DNA from: Alistipes sp.
GTDB taxonomy: Bacteria; Bacteroidota; Bacteroidia; Bacteroidales; Rikenellaceae
Assembly: GCA_021201825.1 (NCBI GenBank)
Contig: JAJQED010000016.1
Coordinates: forward strand, 62,001 to 126,000
Direction of reading: 5' to 3'
DNA: 64,000 bases
Position 1 is the first letter of the stretch, and each line of letters begins with the position of its first letter. Shown here one piece after another: positions 26,226-35,794 of the stretch. Made by a program: the position numbers and the translations under genes. Below the pieces are notes generated by a model, which saw nothing but the letters and a program-made list of their open reading frames with translations, was not told the origin of the DNA and ran no database searches.

Positions 26226-28463
26226 TTATTCTTCGTCGTTTGGCTGGATCTCCACCGGGAGCTCTTCTGTCTCCATGGCGGTCGAATCAGCCGGTACGGG
26301 GTCGGCATCGAACAGCGGCTCGAACGGGAAGAACTCCGCTTCCCTCGGCGGCCTCTCCGCCAACCCCCTGGCCCACATCAGCGGCTCGAGAGCCGGGTCA
26401 TCGCCGCGGAAATTGCGGTACATGGTCATCCCGTCTTCACTACCTCCTTTTTCGAGGACCGTCCGGCGGAACCGTGCCGCGATGTCCCTGTCAAAGAGGT
26501 CTCCGCTCTCTACGAACGCTTCATAGGCATCCTTGTCCAGCACTTCGGCCCACAGGTAACTGTAATATCCGGCAGCGTACCCGCCGCTGAAAATATGGCT
26601 GAAATATGGGTAGCGGTACCGGGGAGCGATCTCCTCGATAAGGCCCCGGTTTTCGTTGAGCATCCGGGTTTCGAACCCGTTGACGTCGATCTGCTCGAAT
26701 CCGGGGATGGTATGGATATCCATGTCGATGAGCGAGGCGGCTATTATTTCGGTCAGCATAAAGCCCTGGTTGAACGTGGCCGACTGCTGGAGCTTATCTA
26801 TGAGCTGGTCGGTGATAGGGCTGCCGTTGGAGTAATGCAGGGCGTAGCGCTTAAGCATCTGGGGTTCCAGTGCCCAGTTCTCCATGATCTGTGAGGGCAG
26901 TTCCACGAAGTCGCGCTCCGTACCGCCGAGCCCCCTGTACGGCACATCGGTGAACAGGGCATGTATGGCGTGGCCGAACTCATGGAACAGGGTCTCGGTC
27001 TGGTCGATGGTAAGCAGGGTGGGGCGGTTGCCTGTGGCGGCCGGGTAGTTGCAGACCACCGTAACGATCGGGTCCACCTTTTCACCGTTCACATAATGGC
27101 GGGAACGGTACGAGCCGCACCATGCGCCCGGGTTCTTGTAACCTTCACGGGCTATATAGTCCGTGATGAGTACTCCCAGATGGGAGTTGTCCTCATCCAG
27201 CACTTCGAATGCCGCACAATCCTTATGGTAGAGCGGCACGTTGGTCAGCGGCCGGAACGTAACCCCGTATAATTTGTTAAGCAGCAGGAAGACGCCCGAC
27301 TGCACGGCCGGAAGCGAGAAATAGGGTTTGAGCAATTCCTCATCTATGGCATAGTCCGCCTTGCGTACTTTCTCGGCGTAATACCACCAGTCGGATTTCA
27401 GGAACTCCCCGCCCGGTTCTTCCTTGGCCTTGAGTTCTTTCATCCTTTCCAGTTCGCCTTTGGCCCGTTCGAGCGCCGGGTCCCACAGCCCGTCCAGCAG
27501 GCCGTAAACGTCTGCCGGTGATTCGGCCATACGGTCCACCAGCACGTAATCGGCATAGGTGTCGTACCCCAGGATACGGGCCTTTTCGCTCCGGAGCCGT
27601 GCTATTTCGTTAAGGGTTTCACGGTTGTCGTCGTCCGAACCGTAGTTGCAACGGTTGAGATAGGCATCGTAAAGTTCCTTGCGCAGGTCGGACCGGGGGG
27701 AATTGGTCAAAAACGGGAGCATGCTCGACTTGCCCGTTGTAAAGACGTACCGTCCTTTTTCACCGGCGGCTTCGGCGGCGGCGGCGGCCGCTTCACGGAT
27801 ACCGGCCGGAAGTCCCTCCACGTCGGCCGTATCCACGACAAGGCGGTAATTTCTGTCCGCCTCTATGACGTTCGTATTGAACTGCAGTTGAGCCATGGAG
27901 AGCTGTTCGTCTATCTCCTTGAGTTTCTGTTTTTCGGCTTCGTCCAGGTGGGCTCCCGAGCGGGTGAACGCACGGTGAACTTTCTCCGTTAGCCGGACCT
28001 GCAACGGGTCCAGCCCGTCTATGAAACGGTTCTCCCATACGGTGTTGACCCGTTCGTAAAGTTTGCGGTTCTGGTATATCTCGTTACTGTGGGCTGTCAT
28101 CAGCGGGGTAACCTTTTGGCGGACGGCCCTGATCTCGTCCGTGTTATTGGCCGAGCTGGTAAGCGAAAGCACCGGGGTTATGCGCGACAGCAGAGACCCT
28201 GCCTGGTCCATCGCCTCGATGGTATTCTCGAACGTGGCTATGGATTTATTATTGGCGATCGCCTCGATCTCCTCCATGTGTATGCGCATAGCCTCGATAA
28301 GCGCAGGCTCGTAATGCGACGGTTGGATGGCATCGAACGGGGGAATGCCGTACGGGGTGTTCCACTCGGCAAGGAGCGGATTGTCGCCGTATTTGTTCTT
28401 CTGGCAGGAGGAATTCAGTACCATCGGCAGTGCGAGGATTAGCAAAATAGATAACTTTCTCAT
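26226..28463 (-). CDS. M3 family metallopeptidase (dipeptidyl carboxypeptidase-like), lipoprotein
   Basis: 745 residues from ATG 28463. The N-terminus MRKLSILLILALPMVLNSSC is a lipoprotein signal with Cys20. The longer frame to 28517 begins at about the predicted transcription start and is rejected. The zinc site HEFGH is at residues 494-498 (TLFHEFGHAIHALF), with the third ligand expected in the downstream LPSQIMENW glutamate. Closest family members are Dcp-type oligopeptidases, which trim dipeptides from peptide C-termini. Lipid anchoring suggests a periplasmic role in peptide use. The C-terminal 40 residues are proline- and glutamate-rich. Confidence 0.9.
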   Translation of the reverse strand: MRKLSILLILALPMVLNSSCQKNKYGDNPLLAEWNTPYGIPPFDAIQPSHYEPALIEAMRIHMEEIEAIANNKSIATFENTIEAMDQAGSLLSRITPVLSLTSSANNTDEIRAVRQKVTPLMTAHSNEIYQNRKLYERVNTVWENRFIDGLDPLQVRLTEKVHRAFTRSGAHLDEAEKQKLKEIDEQLSMAQLQFNTNVIEADRNYRLVVDTADVEGLPAGIREAAAAAAEAAGEKGRYVFTTGKSSMLPFLTNSPRSDLRKELYDAYLNRCNYGSDDDNRETLNEIARLRSEKARILGYDTYADYVLVDRMAESPADVYGLLDGLWDPALERAKGELERMKELKAKEEPGGEFLKSDWWYYAEKVRKADYAIDEELLKPYFSLPAVQSGVFLLLNKLYGVTFRPLTNVPLYHKDCAAFEVLDEDNSHLGVLITDYIAREGYKNPGAWCGSYRSRHYVNGEKVDPIVTVVCNYPAATGNRPTLLTIDQTETLFHEFGHAIHALFTDVPYRGLGGTERDFVELPSQIMENWALEPQMLKRYALHYSNGSPITDQLIDKLQQSATFNQGFMLTEIIAASLIDMDIHTIPGFEQIDVNGFETRMLNENRGLIEEIAPRYRYPYFSHIFSGGYAAGYYSYLWAEVLDKDAYEAFVESGDLFDRDIAARFRRTVLEKGGSEDGMTMYRNFRGDDPALEPLMWARGLAERPPREAEFFPFEPLFDADPVPADSTAMETEELPVEIQPNDEE

Positions 28464-28524
28464 AAATTTGCCCTGTTTTAGACCGGTCCGGGACCGGGGA
28501 CTGTTTGGGTAAAACACTTTCCTG

Positions 28525-28532
28525 CAAATATA
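28525..28532 (-). promoter_or_regulatory. Candidate -7 box for the M3 peptidase gene
   Basis: Minus-strand TATATTTG (28532-28525), exact TAnnTTTG. The predicted start of transcription near 28518 supports the ATG at 28463. Confidence 0.5.
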
Positions 28533-28539
28533 ATAATTA

Positions 28540-29244
28540 ATGCCTCTTTTTTATACTCCCGACATACGTCTTCCCTTACATAAGCTCGACGAGCCGCAGA
28601 GCCGCCATGCCGTGAAAGTGCTCAGGCTTCGGGCCGGGGATGGGGTGCGGCTTACCGACGGCCGGGGCAATATGTATGAAGGTGCTGTGGAACAGGCATC
28701 CCCGACAGGGTGCGTAATACGGGTAACCGGGTGCGAGCAGGAATACGGCAAACGGCCGTACCGGTTGACGATGGCCGTCTCCCCGACCAAGAACCCCGAC
28801 CGCTACCAATGGTTCCTCGAGAAAGCAACCGAGGCCGGGTGCGACCGTTTTATCCCGCTACTCGCCGAGCGAAGCGAGAGGCGCGTGTTCCGAGCCGAGC
28901 GGGGCCTGCGGGTCATTACCAGCGCGGTCCAACAGTGCCTGAATGCCTACCACCCTGAGTTGGCCGAGCCTGAAGACCTTGCCGGGCTTTTGTCCCGGGG
29001 ATTTTCCGGCCAGAAATTTATCGCCCATTGCGATCAGGCATATCCTCGCAGGCATATTGCCGATGTGATTGTCCCGGGTGGGGATTACCTCATGCTTATA
29101 GGTCCGGAAGGAGATTTCTCCCCGGCCGAGATAGAGGCCGCCACGGCAGCCGGGTTCGAGGGGGTGTCGCTGGGGGGTAACCGCTTCCGTACGGAGACCG
29201 CCGCGCTTTATGCCGTGGTCGCCGCCTCGATAATTAACAGGTAA
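28540..29244 (+). CDS. rsmE: 16S rRNA (uracil1498-N3)-methyltransferase
   Basis: 234 residues, the normal RsmE length. An N-terminal PUA-like domain (SRHAVKVLRLRAGDGVRLTD) is followed by a SPOUT methyltransferase domain: MAVSPTKNPDRYQWFLEKAT, CDRFIPLLAERSER, the SAM knot LMLIGPEGDFSPAEIEAA and LGGNRFRTETAALYAV. It methylates U1498 of 16S rRNA in assembled 30S subunits. Divergent from the M3 peptidase gene. 68 bases separate it from the following hydrogenase-like operon; I see no clear terminator there, so read-through is possible. Confidence 0.95.
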   Translation: MPLFYTPDIRLPLHKLDEPQSRHAVKVLRLRAGDGVRLTDGRGNMYEGAVEQASPTGCVIRVTGCEQEYGKRPYRLTMAVSPTKNPDRYQWFLEKATEAGCDRFIPLLAERSERRVFRAERGLRVITSAVQQCLNAYHPELAEPEDLAGLLSRGFSGQKFIAHCDQAYPRRHIADVIVPGGDYLMLIGPEGDFSPAEIEAATAAGFEGVSLGGNRFRTETAALYAVVAASIINR

Positions 29245-29312
29245 GGAATTTGTATAACCGCCACTGATATGCCCTATACCGTTGACGGATAAAGAGCGGG
29301 ACGGAAAAAACT

Positions 29313-31298
29313 ATGATAGTCGCCTTGTTCATATTAGCCTGCCTTGTCGGCCTGCCGGTGTTCTTCCTGCCGGTACGGGCGAAGAACGGCTATTTTTTCG
29401 GTGCCACGGCCATTTTTGCAGCTCTTTTTTTATATGTGGCGGCGAGTGTACTGGGAGGACACGGGGATCTGGCGGTGGACGGCGGACCGGCGAACCTTTT
29501 CGGCGGGTCGAAGCTTGTGGTCGATAAGCTGTCGGCGTTCTTTATCGCCGTGGTTTCGCTCGGGGCGGTATCGGCGGCTCTCTATTGCTGGGGTTACCTC
29601 AAACCATACCGCAAGACAAAACCGGGCCCACATATCTCCCTGCATCTGTTTTCGTTCCTTTTGTTGTTCGTCTCGATCGTTATGGTGGTCACTGCCCGTG
29701 ACGCCTACGGGTTCCTGTTCTCATGGGAATTGATGTCGGTAACATCGTTTATCCTGATACTTTTCGATGCGGGCCGGCCGGAGGTACGCCGCGCGGCATT
29801 GTCCTATATCGTCATGATGCATATCGGGTTCGTCTTCCTCCTCGTGGGATTTGCCGTGGTCTCGGCCAAGACCGGTATTTCTGGGTTCGCCGGTATGGAG
29901 GCTTATTTCGGAGCGGTGAAAGGAATTCCGCTGTTCCTGGTCTTCCTGGCGGGGTTCGGGATGAAAGCGGGGATATTCCCGCTGCATACGTGGCTGCCGG
30001 AAGCCCATCCAGCCGCCCCGGCACATGTTTCGGCCTTTATGAGCGGGGTGATGATAAAAACCGGGGTATACGGAATGCTCAGGGTAGTATCGTTCATGGG
30101 CCCCGGGCTGTCAACGGGCGGCATGGTGCTGTTCGTCGTAGGGATCGTGACAGGGCTCTACGGGGCGTTCCTTGCCGCCGTACAGAACGATATGAAACGG
30201 TTGCTGGCATATTCCAGCATCGAGAACATAGGCATAATATTTACCGCGCTGGGCGCTGCCACTATCGGGTACACCCACGGTAACGGACTGATGGCAGCAT
30301 GCGCCGTTTCGGGTGCCCTGCTGCACACCCTTAACCATTCTTTTTTCAAGTCGGTGCTGTTCTTCGGCGCCGGGAATGTTTACGGTAGGGTCCATACGAC
30401 TTCCCTTGACGCGCTGGGCGGATTGTCCCGCCGTATGCCCGTAACCGCCGCTTTTTTCCTTTGCGGGGTTGTCGCCATCGCCGCATTGCCTCCCTTGAGC
30501 GGGTTCGTCTCAGAGTTCCTTATATATTACGGCTTTTTCGACACGGTTTCCGGGGGAGCGGGCGGGATGATAGCATCCATTTGCGGTATCGTGGCGCTGT
30601 CGCTGATCGGCGGTATCGTTTTGCTGGCTTTTACCAAATTGTTCGGGGTCAGCTTCCTGGGGTCACCGCGAAGCATGGCTGCAAGGAGCGCAAGCGAGGC
30701 GGACCGACTGTCGCTGGCCGGTTTCGTTATCCCGGTGGCCGGTATCCTATGCGTAGGCCTTATGCCGTCGTTCTTTATCGGCGGATTGCTTACGCTGTCC
30801 ACCGAGGTGTACGGGTTGGAATATTCCCCGGAACTGTACGCTTCTTTCACGGGGAAACTTTGGGAAATTTCCGCAGCCGCAGGTATATTTATCGCTCTCA
30901 CCCTGGGCCTGCTCGGGGTCCGTTATATGATCCTGCGCCGGCAGAAACAGCAGACCTCTCCCGTGTGGGGATGCGGGTTCAGCACGGGGTCCTATAAAAT
31001 GCAGTACAGCGGCGAGTCGTTTTCCGAGGGGCTATACGGCATATCCACCTCACTGACCAAAAACAGCGGCGGGGGCGAGGTAGTGGACAAGAACGAAATA
31101 TTCCCCAACGAACATACGTTCAACGTCCGGCATAAGGATAAGGTTTCGACACTGTTGGCCCAGTGGTGGCGGGAGTCTTCGCGCCGGGTCGGCAAACGGG
31201 CGGTAAGGCTCAATACCGGTAAGGTGAACCATTATATCATGTATGCGCTCGTGTTCCTGGTGCTTGTGTTCCTGCTAACGATAACGGATGTGATCTGA
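29313..31298 (+). CDS. Hydrogenase-4/complex-I-like proton-conducting subunit, HyfB type
   Basis: 661 residues, about 14-16 membrane helices, similar in length to HyfB. It belongs to the antiporter-like family (NuoL/M/N, MrpA/D). Key polar residues are present: the helix-5 glutamate in GFLFSWELMSVTSFIL, the helix-7/8 lysine and histidine in GMKAGIFPLHTWLPEAHPAA, and MIKTGVYGMLR. The C-terminal part lies outside the membrane (VWGCGFSTGSYKMQYSGESF). It is the first gene of a tightly packed operon. Since the pumping residues are kept, ion translocation is likely even though the hydrogenase site of the complex is degenerate. The stop abuts the next ATG. Confidence 0.88.
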   Translation: MIVALFILACLVGLPVFFLPVRAKNGYFFGATAIFAALFLYVAASVLGGHGDLAVDGGPANLFGGSKLVVDKLSAFFIAVVSLGAVSAALYCWGYLKPYRKTKPGPHISLHLFSFLLLFVSIVMVVTARDAYGFLFSWELMSVTSFILILFDAGRPEVRRAALSYIVMMHIGFVFLLVGFAVVSAKTGISGFAGMEAYFGAVKGIPLFLVFLAGFGMKAGIFPLHTWLPEAHPAAPAHVSAFMSGVMIKTGVYGMLRVVSFMGPGLSTGGMVLFVVGIVTGLYGAFLAAVQNDMKRLLAYSSIENIGIIFTALGAATIGYTHGNGLMAACAVSGALLHTLNHSFFKSVLFFGAGNVYGRVHTTSLDALGGLSRRMPVTAAFFLCGVVAIAALPPLSGFVSEFLIYYGFFDTVSGGAGGMIASICGIVALSLIGGIVLLAFTKLFGVSFLGSPRSMAARSASEADRLSLAGFVIPVAGILCVGLMPSFFIGGLLTLSTEVYGLEYSPELYASFTGKLWEISAAAGIFIALTLGLLGVRYMILRRQKQQTSPVWGCGFSTGSYKMQYSGESFSEGLYGISTSLTKNSGGGEVVDKNEIFPNEHTFNVRHKDKVSTLLAQWWRESSRRVGKRAVRLNTGKVNHYIMYALVFLVLVFLLTITDVI

Positions 31299-32219
31299 AT
31301 GAACGGTATCCTTGCCATACTCTTCCTGCTTGGGGCCGGCATCCTGATGCCGGGAGTTATCAACCGTATCCGTGCATGGCTATCGGGCCGTAAAGGAATG
31401 CCGTTTTTCCAGCACCTGTACAACCTGCGGGCAATGGTCCGTAAGGGGGTGGTCACGGGACACACTTCGACCCTCATATTCCGGGCCGCCCCGTCGGTAT
31501 GCCTGGCTTCGGTTTTCACCGCGATGCTGTTCATGCCCGTGGGCGGATTGGAGCCGATACTCTCTTTCCGGGGCGATGTTATACTGTTCGCCTACCTGCT
31601 CGCCGTTTCCCGAATAGCTTTAATTCTGGCCGCATTGGATACGGGGAGCAGTTTCGAGGGGATGGGAGCGAGCCGCGAAGCGCTCTACGGGGCCATGGCC
31701 GAACCGGCGCTGTTCATCGTGGCCGGTACGACGGCCCTTGTGTCAGGCTATACGAGCTTCGCCGATATATTCCCCGCGATGGCATTTCGTGGGTTTTCCA
31801 TCGAATTGTCGCTGGTCCTTTTGCTGCTTGTATACGTGATCATTAAATTGATAACCGTGGAATGCGGTCGTATCCCGGTCGATGACCCGCGCACCCATTT
31901 GGAACTCACGATGATACATGAGGTGATGGTGCTGGATTACAGCGGGGTCGACCTGGCAACCGTAACGGTCTCCGGGTGGCTAAAAATGGCCGCCCTTGCA
32001 GCCGTTGCCGGCAATATCGCCGCCGCCGTGACGGGTGGCGGGGCGGCCGCCGTAGTTGGGTGGATGGCCCTTGTAGTTGCCATAATCGCGGTGGTAGAGT
32101 CGTTCGTCGCCCGGAATAAGCTCTCGCGCAATACCACATATATACTGACCATCGTGGCGATCGCCCTGGTGCTGTTCCTGGTGGCATTTATTCTGGAATC
32201 GGACATAAAGGTGGGATAG
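31299..32219 (+). CDS. NuoH-like membrane subunit, HyfC type
   Basis: 306 residues, about eight membrane helices. The NuoH/HyfC family features are present: SSFEGMGASREALYGAMAEP in the middle and the acidic loop GRIPVDDPRTHLELTMIHEV, which in complex I and energy-converting hydrogenases faces the electron-transfer module and connects it to the pump. Both are complete. ATG 31299 directly follows the HyfB-like stop. It is followed by HyfE with a one-base gap. There is no HyfD-type gene between them, so the complex has two large antiporter-like subunits rather than three. Confidence 0.9.
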   Translation: MNGILAILFLLGAGILMPGVINRIRAWLSGRKGMPFFQHLYNLRAMVRKGVVTGHTSTLIFRAAPSVCLASVFTAMLFMPVGGLEPILSFRGDVILFAYLLAVSRIALILAALDTGSSFEGMGASREALYGAMAEPALFIVAGTTALVSGYTSFADIFPAMAFRGFSIELSLVLLLLVYVIIKLITVECGRIPVDDPRTHLELTMIHEVMVLDYSGVDLATVTVSGWLKMAALAAVAGNIAAAVTGGGAAAVVGWMALVVAIIAVVESFVARNKLSRNTTYILTIVAIALVLFLVAFILESDIKVG

Positions 32220-32220
32220 T

Positions 32221-32850
32221 ATGCTGTTGGGACTGATCATACTCTATGTCGTTACGCTGGTTTACCTGCCCATAACCGAGCGGTTCCGCAATTATACCCT
32301 TATAATCGCCCTGCAGGGTTGGATCCTGTTGGGAATAGCCCTGTTGAAGCTCCATTCGGTCAACCCGTGGGAGATGGTTTTCGTGGTTACGGAGACGCTC
32401 GTTTTTAAAGCACTGATAGTCCCGTACATATTATTGCGGACCATCCGGCGGACCAAGATCAACCGGATCGCCGCTTCCGGCAAGAGCCAGTTCAACGCAC
32501 TGGTTTTGAGTATCGCCGCTTTGGTGGCAAGTATTACCGTTACCTATTATATTGCCGACCCGGCTATGGATATAGTGTTTTTCGGGGTGGCACTTTACGC
32601 GTTGTTGAGCGGGTTGATACTGGTTACGGTGCGTAAAAGGATATTCTCCCACATGGTCGGTTTCCTCGTGCTGGAGAACGGGGTGTTTCTCTTCTCGATC
32701 GCCGTCGGGGTGGAAATGCCGGTGCTGATCAATATTGCCATACTGCTGGACATCCTGATAAGTGTGTTGATGCTCGGGGTGTTCCTCACAAAGATAGGCG
32801 GGTCTATGAAGAATATCGACTCCGATAACTTAACGAGTATAAAGGACTGA
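32221..32850 (+). CDS. Hydrogenase-4 component E-like membrane subunit
   Basis: 209 residues, about six or seven membrane helices, corresponding to HyfE, whose C-terminal half resembles NuoK (EMPVLINIAILLDILISVLM with its membrane-buried glutamate). It would form part of the ion path between the NuoH-like and antiporter-like subunits. The last base of its TGA stop is the first base of the next ATG (32850), so the next subunit is translated by stop-start coupling. Confidence 0.85.
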   Translation: MLLGLIILYVVTLVYLPITERFRNYTLIIALQGWILLGIALLKLHSVNPWEMVFVVTETLVFKALIVPYILLRTIRRTKINRIAASGKSQFNALVLSIAALVASITVTYYIADPAMDIVFFGVALYALLSGLILVTVRKRIFSHMVGFLVLENGVFLFSIAVGVEMPVLINIAILLDILISVLMLGVFLTKIGGSMKNIDSDNLTSIKD

Positions 32851-34265
32851 TGCTGGCCGCATATTTCATACTGACCGTGATCTTCGCCGCCGGGGTGCTT
32901 ATCGCCCGGAGGGGGCGGGCTATGGAATGGCTGTGCGGGGTTTTCTATGTTCTGCAGGCCGGGTTCGGGGTTTGGGTTATTGCATCCGGGCTCGGGCAGA
33001 CGCAACTGGATTTCTTTACTTTCGATGTGACCGGTACGTTGTTTTTCGCCCTTATGGGCATTGTGGCTCCCGTGTCATTCGGTTACGGACTGTGGTACCT
33101 CGACAGGGAGACCCAGGGGCAAAGGCAACTCTATAACGCATTGCTCATCCTGCTCTGCGGCTCGCTTGCAGGGGTTTATTTCTCAAACAATATTGCCGTG
33201 TCATGGATATTCCTCGAAGCTACGACCCTTTGTACCGCAGGAATAATCTACCATAGGCGTACCCCGCGCAGCCTGGAAGCGACCTGGAAATATATCTTCG
33301 TCTGTTCGGTCGGTATCGCGGTAGCATACCTCGGGGTGTTACTTTTCGGCGGCCTTAGCCACGGAGCCGACCTGAGCTATTCCGGGCTTGCGGCGAGCGT
33401 GCCGTCGGCCAATCCGCTGTTCCTGCAACTGGCATTCGTGTTTATTGTGGCGGGCTACAGCTGCAAACTCGAGGTCTTCCCGTTGTATACTATCGGGGTG
33501 GATGCCAATATGGCGGCTCCCGCCCCTGCCTCGGCACTCATCTCCACGATACTGGTGAACGGGGGATTCGTATCCCTGTTCCGGGTCTACCGTGTAATGC
33601 TGAACAGCGAGGTCGCCCCGTGGGCCGCAAACGTGCTTATCGTCGCGGGGATATTATCGGTATTGGCCGGGGCGGTATTTATGAGGCGGACCAACCATTT
33701 TAAACGGTTCCTATCATATTCCACCGTAGAGAACATGGGGATAGCCCTTATAGCCCTCGGGTTGGGAGGGGCGGCTGTTTTTGCCGCTATCCTGCATGTG
33801 GCAGGGCATACCTTGATAAAATCAGTGCTGTTTCTGCAGGCCTCCCGGGCCGGCAAATCATACGGCCATTACCAGGTTGCGCGTATGGGCGGGTATATGC
33901 AGGTTAACCGGGCGGGGGCCGTGGTGTTTATTGTCGCGGGGCTTATGGTGCTGGCTTTTCCGCCGTCGCCGCTGTTCGTATCGGAGTTGCTGATATTCCG
34001 CCAGATGGCCATACAGGAAAAATGGCTGTTGCTTGCGGTGGTGGTGATCCTTTTATGCAGTGTGATGTACAATTTCGCCCGCAATATAGTCCGTTTGTGC
34101 TATAACACTCCCCGCACGGTGCCGCAACGGGAAAAGACCGGTTACGGCCTGCTTGTACCCGCTTTAGTGCTGTTGGGTCTGGCCGTACTGCTCGGGGTGT
34201 TCCAACCCCATTGGTTGACCGAATGGATACACACGGCGGCAAGCGCCGTACAAAATATAAGCTGA
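32850..34265 (+). CDS. Second antiporter-like subunit, HyfF type
   Basis: 471 residues, about 14 membrane helices, NuoN/NuoM-like. Conserved elements: SWIFLEATTLCTAGIIY (buried glutamate), the lysine in AGYSCKLEVFPLYTIGVDAN, the KRFLSYSTVENMGIALIALG segment that matches the family, and HTLIKSVLFLQASRAGK with its histidine and lysine. As in HyfF, the polar residues of the half channels are kept. Its TGA overlaps the ATG of the large subunit by one base. Together with the 29313-31298 gene it supplies two ion-translocating modules. Confidence 0.88.
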   Translation: MLAAYFILTVIFAAGVLIARRGRAMEWLCGVFYVLQAGFGVWVIASGLGQTQLDFFTFDVTGTLFFALMGIVAPVSFGYGLWYLDRETQGQRQLYNALLILLCGSLAGVYFSNNIAVSWIFLEATTLCTAGIIYHRRTPRSLEATWKYIFVCSVGIAVAYLGVLLFGGLSHGADLSYSGLAASVPSANPLFLQLAFVFIVAGYSCKLEVFPLYTIGVDANMAAPAPASALISTILVNGGFVSLFRVYRVMLNSEVAPWAANVLIVAGILSVLAGAVFMRRTNHFKRFLSYSTVENMGIALIALGLGGAAVFAAILHVAGHTLIKSVLFLQASRAGKSYGHYQVARMGGYMQVNRAGAVVFIVAGLMVLAFPPSPLFVSELLIFRQMAIQEKWLLLAVVVILLCSVMYNFARNIVRLCYNTPRTVPQREKTGYGLLVPALVLLGLAVLLGVFQPHWLTEWIHTAASAVQNIS

Positions 34266-35782
34266 TGCATTGGCTAACTACATATAACCACGAGGGAGGG
34301 ATACCGCTGGCCGATATCCCGGAGGTGTCGTATCCCGAGTTCCATGGCTCGGTATGCGCCCGACTGGGAGATTCCTCGTGCCATATAGCCGATTATTTCG
34401 CCGTGGAGCAAGACGGAGGGTTGAGGTTTTTCTGCCTGCTGGCGGATGACCGGGCGGGCAGCGTGGATATCACCTCGTTCCGGTACGGCTATTACGACGA
34501 CGATCCCCTCCCGTCCGTTACCGCCCTGAGGCCGCAGGCACACCCGTTCGAACGGCAAATAGCCGAACGCTACGGCATAAAGTTCGAGGACAACCCGTGG
34601 GACAAACCGCTGCGATACCCTTTCGACCGGTTCAATAAGGAGACTTCCATAGACGGGTACCCGTTCTATACGATCGAGGGTGATGCACTGCATGAGGTGA
34701 ACGTAGGACCGATACATGCCGGTATAATCGAACCGGGAGCTTTCCGGTTCATTTGTAACGGGGAGAAAGTCCTGCACCTGGAAATTTCACTCGGGTACCA
34801 GCACAGGGGGATACTGAACCTGATCACTTCGACCCCCAACCGTCTCCGCCAAACCGTTCTTGCGGAATCCATCGCCGGTGATACGGCCGTCGGCCATTCC
34901 ACGGCTTACGTGACGGCGATCGAGAAGCTTTACGGGCAGCCGTCCCCGGCAGACCTTTTGGCCTATGAACGGGCCGTCGCGCTGGAACTGGAACGCATTG
35001 CGATGCATATCGCCGATACGGGCGCTTTATGCATGGATATCGGATACCAGCTCGGACAGGTGGCCTGCGAAGCCCTGCGGACCGTGGTCATAAATACTAT
35101 GCTATGTTGGTGCGGCAACCGGTTCGGCAAAGGGTTGGTAAGGCCTTCGGGGACCCGTTACCCGCTCACACCGGAGACGGCGGCCATGATCCGCACTAAC
35201 CTTGCCGAGGTAGTACGCCGATATACCGAGGTCCGGGAGGACCTGAAATCGGCGCCGTCCCTACTTGCCCGGTTCGAAGATTGCGGGGTGGTCGGCCGGG
35301 AACAGATGGTCACGATCGGCGCGGTCGGGATGGCCGCACGGGCATCCGCCCTGGTCCGGGATATCCGGGCTACACACCCGTGGGGACCCTGGCGGGAGGT
35401 GCCGTTCGCCGCAGAGAATAAACGGCAGGGAGACGTAATGGCACGCCTGATGCTCCGTGGCAGGGAAATTTTCGCCTCTGCCCGGTATATAACGGTCCTG
35501 CTGGACCAGCTGGAGCAGACCGGGTATACCGACCGCCGGCCATGCTACGACATTGCGCTCCGTCCCCGGACTCTCGCTTATTCCCTTATCGAGGGATGGC
35601 GCGGGGAGATATGCCATTGCGCGGTTACCGATTCCCGGGGGAACCTGGCGGCCTTTCAAGTCACAGACCCGTCGGTCCATAACTGGCTTGCCCTCGCCCT
35701 TGCGGTCCGGGGAGAGGGCATATCGGACTTCCCGATAAACAACAAGAGTTTCAACCTCTCATATTGCGGCCATGACCTGTAA
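34265..35782 (+). CDS. NuoC/NuoD-fusion large subunit without the [NiFe] site (HyfG/Ehr type)
   Basis: 505 residues from ATG 34265; the frame from 34211 would overlap HyfF. Residues about 1-125 are NuoC-like (HPFERQIAERYGIKFEDNPW) and the rest is NuoD/hydrogenase large-subunit-like (HEVNVGPIHAGIIEPGAFRF, HLEISLGYQHRGI). In a real hydrogenase the N-terminal metal motif reads roughly ERVCGICGFAHS; here residues 201-212 read ESIAGDTAVGHS, so both cysteines are gone while the flanks are kept. The C-terminal DPCxxC motif is replaced by NLSYCGHDL at residues 497-505, with no cleavable tail. The protein cannot hold a Ni-Fe centre. This matches energy-converting hydrogenase-related (Ehr) complexes. 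Confidence 0.9.
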   Translation: MHWLTTYNHEGGIPLADIPEVSYPEFHGSVCARLGDSSCHIADYFAVEQDGGLRFFCLLADDRAGSVDITSFRYGYYDDDPLPSVTALRPQAHPFERQIAERYGIKFEDNPWDKPLRYPFDRFNKETSIDGYPFYTIEGDALHEVNVGPIHAGIIEPGAFRFICNGEKVLHLEISLGYQHRGILNLITSTPNRLRQTVLAESIAGDTAVGHSTAYVTAIEKLYGQPSPADLLAYERAVALELERIAMHIADTGALCMDIGYQLGQVACEALRTVVINTMLCWCGNRFGKGLVRPSGTRYPLTPETAAMIRTNLAEVVRRYTEVREDLKSAPSLLARFEDCGVVGREQMVTIGAVGMAARASALVRDIRATHPWGPWREVPFAAENKRQGDVMARLMLRGREIFASARYITVLLDQLEQTGYTDRRPCYDIALRPRTLAYSLIEGWRGEICHCAVTDSRGNLAAFQVTDPSVHNWLALALAVRGEGISDFPINNKSFNLSYCGHDL

Positions 35783-35794
35783 AAAGATCCGGAT

